Part shown: positions 1 to 13,000 of the stretch, one piece after another
Position numbering within the stretch: the first letter of the stretch is position 1
Layout: the number at the start of each line of letters is the position of its first letter
DNA from: Chrysomallon squamiferum
Taxonomy: Eukaryota; Mollusca; Gastropoda; Neomphalida; Peltospiridae
Direction: 5' to 3'
NCBI GenBank assembly: GCA_012295275.1
Contig: CM022665.1
Coordinates: 41,900,652-41,964,651 of the forward strand
Length of the DNA stretch: 64,000 nucleotides
The notes under the pieces: model-generated
What the model saw: only the letters and a program-made list of their open reading frames with translations
Told to the model about the DNA's origin: nothing
Database searches by the model: none
Position numbers and translations under genes: made by a program

Positions 1-639
1 TCCACTTGGGTTGATGTAGCTGCCCAAGACCTGTTAAATTGATTAACAACACGACAGCAAGAGTTAAATATGTGACTGATATATTCACAGCTAACTATAC
101 AGAAATGCATTTAGGCCATAGGTTTTCAACCTGGGGGTGAGGATATGTTTTAGCTTTTTTTCAACTTGACTTGGAAGGAGGAATAAATAAAAATGTGTAG
201 ACAGGTTTGGGACCCGTCATAATGAATGTAGATTCCTTTTAGTTCTGTCTTTGGTTGATGAAAATATGGTAACCATGGATATTATAGAATCAAAAATTTT
301 AAAGGGGGTTCATCAGTCATATTGAGTTGCTCATAAAGGGTTGCGGTATGAAAAAGGTTGAAAACCAGTGATTTAGGAAATATATTTTGAATGATATGTA
401 TGCATGCATTCATATATATATTTATGTGTATGTAGATAAAACTAATTGTTTTACCACATATGTAACACAAAAAAAAATAACAAATACATTTTATTTATTC
501 AACAACAAGTCCTATCATTTATCATTCCACTGACACTGAGACATCCATTATCTTGTGATAAAATATTACTGAACATAACTCATTTACATCTCCATCCATC
601 CATTTTACTAATCCTTCACCAAACAGGTGTTAAACTCAC
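1..639. other. BIRC6 intronic/left-edge sequence
   Basis: No BIRC6 exon follows exon 50 before the window edge: I see no continuation of the human ASYINP segment. It holds the hAT MITE (117-370); the rest is A/T-rich unique sequence. Frames here on either strand are short and unsupported. Confidence 0.6.
117..370. mobile_element. hAT-type MITE (non-autonomous DNA transposon)
   Basis: A 254-bp element bounded by imperfect terminal inverted repeats: the left end reads CATAGGTTTTCAACCT and the right end, reverse-complemented, reads CACTGGTTTTCAACCT (14 of 16 identical). It is flanked by an 8-bp direct repeat, ATTTAGGC at 109-116 and ATTTAGGA at 371-378 (7 of 8 identical). An 8-bp target-site duplication and termini with a GGTTxTCAACCT core are hallmarks of hAT elements. 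There is no transposase frame inside, so it is a MITE. It lies beyond the last BIRC6 exon seen here, probably in a BIRC6 intron. Superfamily assignment is from termini and duplication length only. Confidence 0.8.
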
Positions 640-2434
640 CTGTAACAGACAGGTAACATGTTCCTCCTCACTCTTCTGTCTAATGAGTGCTTGCTCTGCG
701 TCCCAGCTTGATGTGGTGGAGCCTGTGCCAAAGCCGGTACCCTTTGCCCAGTAACTCTGGTTCTTCTCCTCAGTCTGGGCTGGGGGAGGCTGGGTTGTGT
801 TAGTCTGCATTGCTGACAGGATAACATGAGTCTGCAAACACAATGTGTTAAAAATAAAATATAATTGTAAAACACAAAAACTGATACTGGTAATCATATT
901 ATTACTTTTTTTTTTTTTTTATTTATTTATATTTTTTTTTAATGTTAAAAATAAAATATAATACAAATACTGATACTGGTAATCAATTTTTTTAACCAGA
1001 ATTTTATGAATAAAATATAAGTAAGTAATTAGAAAGCCACATAAATGTAATATTTGTTTACAACTGAAAAATAATAATAAACTAGACAAATAAATATAAA
1101 AATATTTTTATTTCAAGGTAGTTATGTGTCTTATATATAAAAATAAATGCAAATTAAGTGGATACGTTGCATCCATTTCAGTTAAATTGCAAACTTATCA
1201 TTCTGTACCAAATACTAAATCCAACACAATATCCAGTTTATTTCAAGTTAACACAAGCAACAACTTCTGATGCTAAAAACGTAACTTATTTTAAACTTGT
1301 CTTCAACTTAACACTTGAATTGTAACTTCAGCCAAGACAGAACCAATGAGCTGATTACAATATCATTAATAATAATTATAAAAACTAAAATAATTGTTTA
1401 TCCCTTAAGTGTTATTACACAACTCAGGCCTATAGAAGCTGGTAATGACAAAAATGCTGTTATACAACTGTGGTAATGACAAACCTCTTGTTGTAACCCA
1501 CTAGCTGCGACTCTAGGAGCGTGGTGGCTGAGCACTGACAGACAGGCTAGGATCAAGTGGACTGTGCCTATGTCCAGTGCCATTCGTCTCAACAGCACCC
1601 CGTCATCTGTGGACAAGGGTGTGGCATCAAACAGGGACTTGAGAACGGTGAAAGGCAGAGTTGGCAACATGCTGGCTACGTGAGAGGTCAGGATGTGTCC
1701 TGAAAGAATTCAAATAAATATTTGTTATTAAATTATCTTGGGAATTTGTCTCTCTAATTCTAAAACAAAAACATACTGATAATGATATAAGCAGACAAAA
1801 AAATAATAATGAAATACTCTTTCAGTTTATAGATGGAACTTGAATACAAAATTTTTATAAATCAAATTCATGGTAAATAAAAGTGAAATTCATATTTCAG
1901 TTATTTTCATATAATATTTCAGAGGCTGGAACAATTTAAAACATTTATCTCATTATTCATCATTATAATTATACATTTAATAATTTGATGACTAATTTAC
2001 TTAATCAATGTTATCTTGTGCAGTATTTTAAGTCCTAAACATTATGAACATTGTATATAATCATATTACATTAATGATTAATTACAGAAAAAAATGAACA
2101 ATTCAGACAAGTCGAAGAATGATAAGCATGACTTAGAACATTTTTATGCACCACCTTAAATTTATAAACTTAAAATCACTGAATATAACGCAAGCATGCT
2201 TAAACATTAAACTGTAATATTACCTCCATCCCCGTCATCAGTGACTCCAAGAACAAGACGTAACAAACACTGAGCTTTCTTTCTCTCTTTGAGCAACACC
2301 TCGGCATAGCCTGGCAGTCTGAGGAACAGACCAAACGCTATGAGGGAGTGTGGCGGTATTGATGGCATTGCTCCGGCTGCATGTCGAGCTGCTCGTGAAG
2401 TAGACTGGGCAGGTGACAGTGGTTCTACGTACGG
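640..2434 (-). CDS. BIRC6: BIRC6 exons 48-50, last exons before the window edge
   Basis: Exons 48 (2224-2434), 49 (1485-1699) and 50 (640-831), residues about 4186-4391. Exon 48 contains [20 protein letters not shown] and [18 protein letters not shown]; exon 49 [37 protein letters not shown] and LSHHAPRV; exon 50 [19 protein letters not shown] and [10 protein letters not shown]. These are among the most conserved parts of the family and place the UBC domain roughly 500 residues further on, outside the window. Exon 50 closes in phase 0 with donor GTGAGT. Confidence 0.94.
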
Positions 2435-3506
2435 CTGCAAGATATCGAAATAAATAAACAGTGTAAACAAAGAAACAGTAATTAAGTAATTAATAAGATG
2501 ATGAACAAACAAACAAAATAAAATAATAAAAATTTTAAAATAAAAATAAAAATAGATAAAAATGCAGTAATAATAATAAATATCAAAATTAATGACATTA
2601 CTGTTAATAATAACTGGGTTGCATCTTTTTGATGTTTATCATAATATAAGACTCTGTGCTGAATATTTAATAATCATTAAAATGTTACAAAGAGTAACAG
2701 CTACATTTCATGATTTATTTTATTAGCATAAAACATTTCTTTCTGTTGTAAAAACATTACACTGGTTTGGACAAGTCTATAAATCCTGAGGATTTTCAAA
2801 GAATTTTTACTGATTTATCAGAATGTGGGCATATCAACAATATTCAGAAAACAATCAGTCTGAAGCAAAATTCAGCCTGAATCACTAGGGATGAGTCTGT
2901 ACATATAACATTATTATTGTAATTATTTTTATCATTTTGTTTTGTCTCATTAAAAAAAAACCCAGAACAACTCACATCATAATATTCATCAGATGACTCC
3001 ACAGTGACCCAGTCTTGTCCTATATCAGCTACGTTGTTGTTTTCTGTTGTTGTCTCTGGAGACGATGCTTGTCTTGTGATTTCAGGATAAAGCAGAGGTA
3101 GATGTTCAGCTAGTAGGGCGAGGCCACCAACACTGGCAAACACTTGCAATGCTGACGGGAAACTGGGAGATCTTAACAGCACCTCGTCAGGGACATCGTT
3201 GTCCTGGCCTGACCAGTCATCAGTGTTACCTTCATAAACACAAAACATTCAGTGGGTTATTAAGAGTTAAGTAAGTATCTAACTGAAGTGAAAAGGGTTA
3301 TTTCAAATGAATCAGGTATAATACTGTGTCAGTGTATGATATTTGTATAGAAAAAGACAAACATATAGATCGGGGAAGTATAAACTGAGAATGTTACAGA
3401 AATGTATAATACAAAGGGAAAGTACAAAACAAATGCTCAGACAGACACACAGAGGCACATATATATATATATATATACACATACACACACACACACACAC
3501 AGTGTG

Positions 3507-3556
<50 letters not shown>

Positions 3557-4353
3557 ACTATGCCCTATAAATTAATACGTTGTGTTTTTGCAAGGCTTTA
3601 CAAAAATGTCAGTCCAGTCACAGCAGTATTTTTACTCTTTTTTAACTGATATTTTTATTATTGCTAATAACATTCAAATAACACAAACAAAGTACTAGAG
3701 TAGAATGATGAATCCTACTGTGTTCTGCACTGATATAAAATAACATTTCAATAACACACACAGCTGGAGTAGAATGATGAATCTTATTGTATTCTGCACT
3801 GATATAAAATAACATTTCAATAACACAAACAGTTGGAGTATAATGATGAATCTTACTGTGATCTGCACTGAGGTATGATGCTAATCTGGATCTAGTTGTG
3901 TTGGGTTTTAGCTCAATGCTGAATTGGAGAGCCACTGCACTGAAATGTGGAGAGCCCTGCTGATTCAGAAGATAGACCACCTGAGACAGGGTTAAGTTGT
4001 TTGGTAAAGCTTTATCTAAAAGAAACAGAGTGAACAAAAATCAATAACAAAATTGTAATAGTTAACCCATTTAAATTTTTCATATATATTCTATTAATAA
4101 ATGTTTCTTTTTTAAACATTCATTTAAACATCAGATTTGTCTTCAAACATTTTGCAAATAAAAAGTACATTCATTTTTAACCACTGCTTAATTATTATTT
4201 TATTTCATTAATTTTTTTAATTCTTTGTTCACATTATAAAACACAGTTAAATCTTAAATTAATAATATTTAATTAATGAACCAGAAGATAATTTTAAATT
4301 AAATCACCATCATATGCAACAATAATATGAATTTAAATATTAAAAAAAAAAAA

Positions 4354-4389
<36 letters not shown>

Positions 4390-4412
4390 ACTTATTTAAA
4401 AAAAGTAGTTAA

Positions 4413-4452
<40 letters not shown>

Positions 4453-4730
4453 GCAGCAGTAGAAGTAGTAATAACAACAATAATTACAATAGCAATAACA
4501 ATGAAAGTAATAACAATATATAATGTTCTTACTTTTAAATGCTTTGTGAACCAGATGCTGTGTGTAGGTGTTGTATCTGGACTGACAAGAAATGTCCTCC
4601 AGGGTGTGTCTGCCTCTGCGTGTTGGTGGTCGAGGGGGCAGGTGACTAGGTGGAAGAGGGGGCATGTTTTTTGTAGGAGAGGGACTCTTCTCCCTTTTCT
4701 CTTTTGCACACATTCCTTTAAAAAGACACC

Positions 4731-4765
<35 letters not shown>

Positions 4766-7024
4766 TATTATATATACATATATATATAAATTCAAATTCA
4801 TATAAACCTTTCATAACAGAAATCCAAAAGTAAAAAAACAAAAGTACAATTTTATTATTAATAATGAAACATTGTTCACAATAAAACTGTTGTCATTAAC
4901 AATTAACATTAATATTCAGGGGCATTTTTTAAAATTTGCATTACCGTATAGAACTGTTTTTCTGTAAAGATTATTAAATGCCCCTGGGTGATTCCTTTTG
5001 AAACAATACCTGATCCTCAATTAAAAGAATGTTTAGAAGTAGCCAATGAAAACTCCAATAAAGAAATAAGTAATTTAAATCTCAATAATTTGGTGTTAGT
5101 AACTTCATTTAAAATACAGAGAGCAACTGCATTTCATGACACAACAGAATATGAATTTCAGGTCTGGAGAAATGAAAATAATCACCTGCAGCATTTGACA
5201 AATATTCAACGACTTCCAGCCCCAAATCCAAATCACAGACCTCTTTCTTTGAGTCATCTAACAGTTTCTTCTTACCACTGCGATCATCAAAGTGACTCGA
5301 TAACATTGGAGCTCCTGTGAAAGTGTAAGAAATGATTCAAATAAAAATATCAAACAATACAGAATCCAATAGTCATTTTATGAAAAATATTTGTTTTGTA
5401 TCAAATGAAAATATAACTTTGTTTTATTATCGTAATCTTATATCAGTTATTTCTTTATCTATAGTGTTTTTTTGTTACTGCTTATATTTTACTTTTTTAT
5501 TGTTATTATTATTCAAATGAAATATAGTATTATTAATTCTATTTAAACTGCTGTTGTCCATATAAATTTCAAAAACATAAAAATTCAAGTCAGTGATATG
5601 AGCACACAGTCATCATTCCACAGATTACTCTTTATCATTTAGCAACATGAATCTTTCATATACACCTTCCCATAGAAGGAAAAAGATATAGTTCTGAAGG
5701 ATAAACTGAAATGAGATAATCCTAATCATACAAGTCACTTATATGTGGTTAAGTATAAGAATGTTTACCCACCTCCTACTGAAGCTATCAGTTCTCCACA
5801 CCGAATGTTCAGATTGACCCGTGTGGTGCAGTAGCTCTGACCTGCCCCAAACTGTGGGTGGTGGATCTGGTTTTCTTTGTTGTGCATTGACATGTTGCCA
5901 CAAGATCTGTACAGGGCAACCAGAACCCGTTCATCCTCCAGTAATACTTGAAGAAGAACCCGTCTTGTAAAACCTGACAGGGGTACAGCACCAAAAAATG
6001 GGCCTAAAATATTTAAAAAAAAAAAAAAATGAAAAAAATGTAATGAAATGAAAATATTTATATATACTTTAAGACATTCATAAAGATTAAAAAATAAAAA
6101 AAATTAAAATGTTATTTTTTATGATTTAGTTAAATTATTCTTATTATTATTCTTATTTTTGTTATTATTTATACATACGTGACACATATACAAACACACA
6201 CACATTCATTATGATGCAAACAAACAAGATATGTGAAAATTCAAGAAAATGTAATAACACTGACAAAACAAGAAGAAGAAAAAGATACTTTAATAACATA
6301 TCTAAGTAAACAAGTTAGGAATGAAAATATCACTAGGGTTACATTGCTAGTAAAAGCATGAATTAAAAAACTACACACACAAAAAAAAAAAAAAAAAAAA
6401 AAAACCACACACAAAAGGAAACAAAAGAAAATAAATATACCTGTTCTATTATTTCCCTGTTCTCGAATGACGTCACAAAGAACTTTAGCAAAGAACAGCT
6501 GGTTCATGGAGTGACAGGATATCACACTGGTGAAGAAGCGAATTGCTGATGTTTCAACATTTGATCTTTCTTCAGCAGTCATCACCTGTTGTAAAATGAA
6601 GCATTTAGAATAATCAAATATCAAACTATACAAGCAAAATAAGTATTATCTGTTTTAATATAAAGTGCAAAATAAATATTTATTTACACTGAGTTAGCAG
6701 CAATTATTTTGAAAATATAGAACTCAGACAAAACTGGATAAAATACTGTGAAATGTACTTAAATGAAATTGTTAGACTGAATAGTTCACATTAAAACATT
6801 TTTTTTATCATGAATATTAATAGTGACAAAATAAAATTAAATAAAAAAAAAAAATATAAAATGAAACGTTAATAAAACAAAAGCAAATAAAACAAATAAA
6901 ACTAGAAAATATTGGTATCAAATTATATTAAATTAATTTTAAAAATTATAAAACAAATATATAATAATAATAATAAATAATAAATAATAAATTCAGTAAA
7001 AAAACACTAAAACTCCTGTTTCCC

Positions 7025-7055
<31 letters not shown>

Positions 7056-10000
7056 CTGTTAATTTTTTAAAAAGAACAATCAAGTATTTACTAGAAGAAT
7101 AAAATTTAAAAAAACCTGTGTTACCTGAGCATTAGAAACCACAGAGCACAGTGTCTGTGTTTGGGGAGCATTGCACAACATGGTCAGTAAAATTGGCCAG
7201 AAAATGTTTCCATCCTGGCTTCCAATCCAGTCTTTCATCATGTACTCAGAAGACACTTCAGCAAAGAAATCCAATATGGCTGACACCAAATCTGCTGATG
7301 CTATCCAGTTCTGATCTGCTGAGATCAAACAGAAATTTAAATGAAAATTACACCTGTAATTTTTAAATGAAGAATATTAAACCAAGATTTTGTTTAAAAT
7401 TTATTATTATTTTGTTTTAATGTGGTGATCATAAATATGTACTTAAGAATTCAGAAAATCATATTTGACATTTACGGAATTAATTTTACTGCAGTAATAG
7501 GAATTTGCTTTGAGAAATTTAATAGCTTAATATAAATGTTATATTATTAAAATCGTGGATCTTTATAATCATTAAATGGGGCTTAAAATGCTTTTTAATT
7601 TTACCTGTAGTTGTTGATCCAGTATTCTCTGATGAAGATGACTTAGCAGCTTCAGCTGAACTTTCTGTCGCAGTCCCTGAACTTTTATCTGGAGACTCAG
7701 TTGAGCTCTCTGTGACTTCAGTGATGGTAAGTGACAACTCTTTCTTACAGAACTCGTACAGGATCTGTGCCAGAACCGCTGGGAATCCAGAATCCAACAA
7801 CTGTTTTATTGCCACTGGAGACATACACACCACGGCCAGAGTCGACAGCCTCGTTTTGTTCAGAGTCATGTTGCGGAATTCTTGAAGGGTGACGGAAGGA
7901 GAATAAATATTCTGCTCCGACTGAGGGTTGGCTTCTTTGGAATCATCCGTCATGGTTCCCTGATGGAAGTGCAGCGTGTCCTTGCAGTCGTCGGAGATGG
8001 AGGCGTTGAGGCTGCTGTTGAAGCTGATGATGATTCGCATCCACTCCAGGATCGTGGTGAAGAATTCGGGCTGAATGTGGCACACTGAACACAGCACATA
8101 GTCTACGGCTTTCTTCAGCAGTGACACCACGGGAAGCATTATTGACCAGTCATACAAAGTCCTGCAAGTATTTTGTCAATTCTGGTTTCAGTTTTTGATC
8201 TATTTATTTAATCATCATCTAATGTTGATGCTTTTGTGTTTAATGTTTAAGTCTGCCAAATTGTAGCATTTTTTCACTGGTGTTTTCTTTTTCTTTTTTA
8301 ATTTTCTGTTAATTTTTGTTTTTTTATTTTGGTCTTTTTTTTTAACTTATCAAAAATAGAATTTGCTAAACATTTTAAAATTCTCTTTTTTTCACTCTCT
8401 ATTGTTTTGCATACTGAACTAATAATATCTGCTATACAGTTTTTTCTATGAATACATTTTGCTTTAGCTAGATTAATTAGTTCCCATAGAAAAATCATTA
8501 TTATTTATTCTCATAAAACATTCTTAATGAATGAAGACCATCTAATTCTATACAGACAATATTACATCAACATAAATTTCAAATAAATAGAGCTATTATT
8601 CTCATAAAATATTCTTAATGAGTGAAGAACATTTTACTGTACATGAACATGGACATCATCAACATAAAATAAAATTAATTTTTCTGTAAATTTAAATGAC
8701 TAAAATTATCCTTTATAAACATACATGCTTACAGATTTTAACTTTTTCATTAAATACCTTACCTGACCAACTCTTTATTAAGTAGCTGACCAAGATCATA
8801 GGCCACAGGCAGTTCCTGGCTTTGCCAGAGTATTGCAGCTACGCAGTGGACGTGGGCAGCAGCAGGATTGGGTAGAGAGCACCACTCTGCGTCGTGCTGG
8901 GCAGACTGCTGGCTGACATCTTCCCCGCTGGCTGACTTATGTAGAGCAGCCTGGGCACTGTCGTTTAACCACTGCAGAAGTGACTTGACTCTGAAACAAC
9001 AATGATTGTAATTAATAACAGAAGATATCCTACAATTTGTATCTCGACTTTTCAAAAAAGATTTCTTCATTCATTTTTTTTTTTTTTTTTCTCTTTCCTT
9101 CAGTAAATAAAAACTAGTACAAAACTATTTGTTTGAAATGATTCAAGTTGGTTATAAAATGAGTTAAAAGTCAGCCAGAGCAATAGCAGAATTCAAATTA
9201 TTTTGGTTTAGATCACAAACAGCATCCTAATCATCAAATCGATATAAAATCATCTTAAAACATCTTAAAACATGTGGCATAAAATTGTAACATGAAATTC
9301 AAAAATACTAAAATTATTTAAAGACATACCTTGCCATGGTTCCTGCATCTTGCACAGTTCCAAGTTGATACAACAATTCCACTGTGGACTCACTGGCTGC
9401 TCCTCCAACACGACCCAGATATGGATGTGTCCCTGTCAATCAAAGAGGCAATAACTTAAGACGGTTCTTTCATTATAATTGTTTAAAAACATTAGTTAAA
9501 AAATAAAATATAAACACACATTTTAAAGATCAATCAACATGACCCAGATATGGGTGTGTCCCTGTTCAGTCAAAGAGGCTATAACTTAAGACGGTACTTT
9601 CACTGTAATTGTTTTAAAAACATTAGTTAAAAATTAAAACATAAAAACACATTTTAAAGATCAATGTGTAATCTATATAATTAATCACTAAAATAAAAAG
9701 AAAAAATGGGTAAGTAGTCAGAAAGTATTTAAAAATAATAATAATACATTTTTTTTTAAAATTAATAACAGATAAAAGAAGTGAAATTAAAACATTTTAA
9801 CTTATTTCATTAATAAATGATTATTCAAACCATCAATTTCTTATCTCATATATCAATAAACAACTACATCGTACTTCAAAAATTATTAATATAAAAATGT
9901 GATAAAGTGTCCCAAAAACCCCACAAAAAATTGTCTTAAATTCCTGAGAAATAAAAGAAAGAAATGGTGAATACCAAAAAATTACAAACCCCACCCACAA

Positions 10001-13000
10001 AAAACCCACAAAAAAACAACCCCATAAGTAAATATAAAATAAGGTGAAATTAAAACAGAGGTATTTTATGATAATGATAATTTTATGTTAAACAATTACC
10101 TGGTTCTCTGACTATAGATGGATTTCTCAGAATGTTGTCAATGAGGGCAAGACCCATTGCTTTAGAATGCAGACCAATCTTCAGCAACACTGACTCAATG
10201 TTGGGACCATAGAGTGTTGCGAGTGACGACATCAACAAAGATGTGCATGTGGGCAGCAGGTTGGGAGTAGGTGCAGCTGCAGCAGCAACAGCATCCTGAA
10301 TGTCTGTGTGGGATGTCAGACAGTGATGTAGAACCCTCAACCAACCAATGCTGAAGAAGACAAATATATTTTGAATACGTGTATAAACAATAAAGTATCT
10401 TTTTTAAAGAAACAGTTAACTCTATAACAGTAAAATAATTTATATTCTTTTATTTCATAATGATTTTTATGAACTGTAACTTTATTCTAATAAAACAGTA
10501 AGTTTAAGTAGCTAAATTTTACAAACATTAAATATTCCAAGATTAAAAAAAAAAAGAAAAAAAAAAGAAAAAAGAAACATCTTGATATTTTTGCTAAATT
10601 CATTAAAAATTACAGGTTAAATCTTCAGCACATAAAAATAACAGCTATCCAGCAACAGTGACAAAAACCACTTATCATATCCTAACCATAACCAGTCGGA
10701 AAATTTCAACAAAACAAACAGAATGATCTGAAAACCAACCAAATCAAAATACAACATCACTCTAACCTTACATGTAATTACATCTCACCTTGACTTAGAC
10801 ACTGAATCGTCTGCAGCATAGTATGTGATTCCAATCTTGTTGACGTCTCTGAATGCACTGTAGCCCATGAGGAGGATCTGCGACAATCCGATGGTCATCG
10901 AGTCCAGAGCTCTGTGTAGCCTCACTGTTACTGAGGATGTTACTTCAGCCTTTGGCAACACAATCTTTATGTAGGCTAGGCTAGATGTTTTCAGTGGAGG
11001 GCAGAGAGGAGATAGGGTTGATCCATCGTGGCTGATTTCAAGAGAAACGAAGGAAGGACATGCTGGTAAAAAAAAAAAAAAAAAAGAAAGTAAAAAAACT
11101 GTATTCAACAGATTTCATTACACTAATGGAACAATAAGCTGGCTGCAGCCTTATTGTTAGGAGGACTGCATTGCTGAACAGCTATGGGCCAAGACAACAA
11201 CAACGATGATGATGATATGAATTAACTGAAATGTAATTTTGTGTTTTATGATAATTAAAAATAAAATTATTATTTACATACATACTAAATCTTCATTTTA
11301 TATAATTAATTGTAATGAAAATGTGAATATGTGAATGTTATCAACATACTACTAAATCTAAAAAACATACTTTTCTTAATTTGGAATGTAAACAAAATTT
11401 GGAATGTTTAAATGACCTGTCAGTTTTATCACTTTATTAAAATGTTCTCCAAAAAGGAAAAGGAGAAGAAACGTATACATACTTGAGATGGAAGAGCCAT
11501 GAGGCTGTATCTGAACTTCTTTGAGCAGGATGGCAAAGGGTAGATGTATTGTGAGATCCACCCAGGCTTCGTCTGGGTAGAAATGGTAGGACCAGGCAGC
11601 AGACCGGGCACGTCTGTGAGGTGGAGATGTCTGGATCAAAACATCAGCTGGACTCGCAGTAGGGCTGTTGGATGAAATAGAACCTGAAAAACAGAAATAA
11701 AAATATTTGCTAGTCTGTATTTTATCATGCAATATTTTTATTATTATTATTATTATTATTATTAGTTTTTATTCATATATTTATTTATTTTATTTTTTTC
11801 TTGTTGTTACTGTTGGTTAAGAATATTTATAAAAATTTTATAAATTATTTTAAATTATTAAAAACATTATTAATTATTACCTTAGTAAAACTTTTAATAA
11901 AACATAACACCAAAGAAAAACAGAAATTCATATTTTAATAAAAAAAAAACAAAAACATAAAAAAAAAAAAAAATAATAATAATAAACTGCTCATTTTCAT
12001 GGACATTATGTGGATTTTTTTTTTAACTAATACTTTTTTTTTTTTGCTTTACTTGAAAAGAATTTTATTATTATTATTATTTGGTTTACTTCAATATAAC
12101 TTAACAGCAAAGACTGAAAATGGTATTTCAGTAAAATAACTTTCTAAAACTATACAAGATATTTTCTGTAACTCAGTAACAGTACATGTGTACAAGACAT
12201 GATAAGTCTCTGTATCATTTCTTCTAAACTTACACCCACCTAATGGAGCAAAGTTCTGAATTGTATCAGTGTCAGTATCACTGACTTTGTCGATGTTGCC
12301 TGTACGCCCATAGTTGAGGTTCTGCATGATGGTGGAGATGAGACTTGGGTTGATGTTGATGATGGAGCTGCTGCATCTCACCAGATTTCTGCAAACAACT
12401 TCAATACCACCTGAAAACAAAAACATACATCTAGAAATTGGCTTTAAAACAATTATTTCAAAATATTTAAAAAAAAGAAAAGAAATGACAATAAGGAAAA
12501 AACATGCTTTTTGTCTTTTATTTGGATTTTAGATTCAAGCAAAGACAAAAGATAGAACTTTTAATAATGGAGAAAGAACTGTAAGTCATTAAAAAATCTT
12601 TTGAAAATACAATAATGGCACTTAGCAGTACTTCTGAAGTTTAGATATTGCTTAATGAGATATCATTTTTAATTCTAAAGCTAATAAAAATGCCACTGTT
12701 TTACTCAAGTTTTATTCAATATTTAGCAATATTGTTTACAACAATTACAATTAGATTCGAATCATCTAGTCTTACCCATTTCCAGAAACAACTGAATCTT
12801 TCTGCTGCTATCCAAAATGGAGATAATAAACCAAAGGAGAGGTTCTGACATCCTGCAGAGGGCATTCTGAGTGTAGCTTCCTGACAGGTAGTCAAACAGG
12901 GCCTTCAGAATGAGCTTGGGATCTGATGTGTGCTTCATGAAGCACAGCATGATCTGACAGACTCCGTCACCCACACAGCATGGATCACCAGCCGGCAGTA

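Noticed and set aside
446-754. A 102-codon plus-strand frame
   Set aside because: Antisense to conserved exon 50 and to intron; no coding support.
3665-3877. CRISPR-like array
   Set aside because: The repeats are directly adjacent tandem units without distinct spacers, in animal intronic DNA.
4988-5320. A 110-codon plus-strand frame
   Set aside because: Antisense to BIRC6 exon 44 and its intron; composition is that of noncoding A/T-rich DNA.
11121-11165. AATAAG/CTTATT stem near exon 36
   Set aside because: Short, imperfect and not associated with a promoter or RNA gene.
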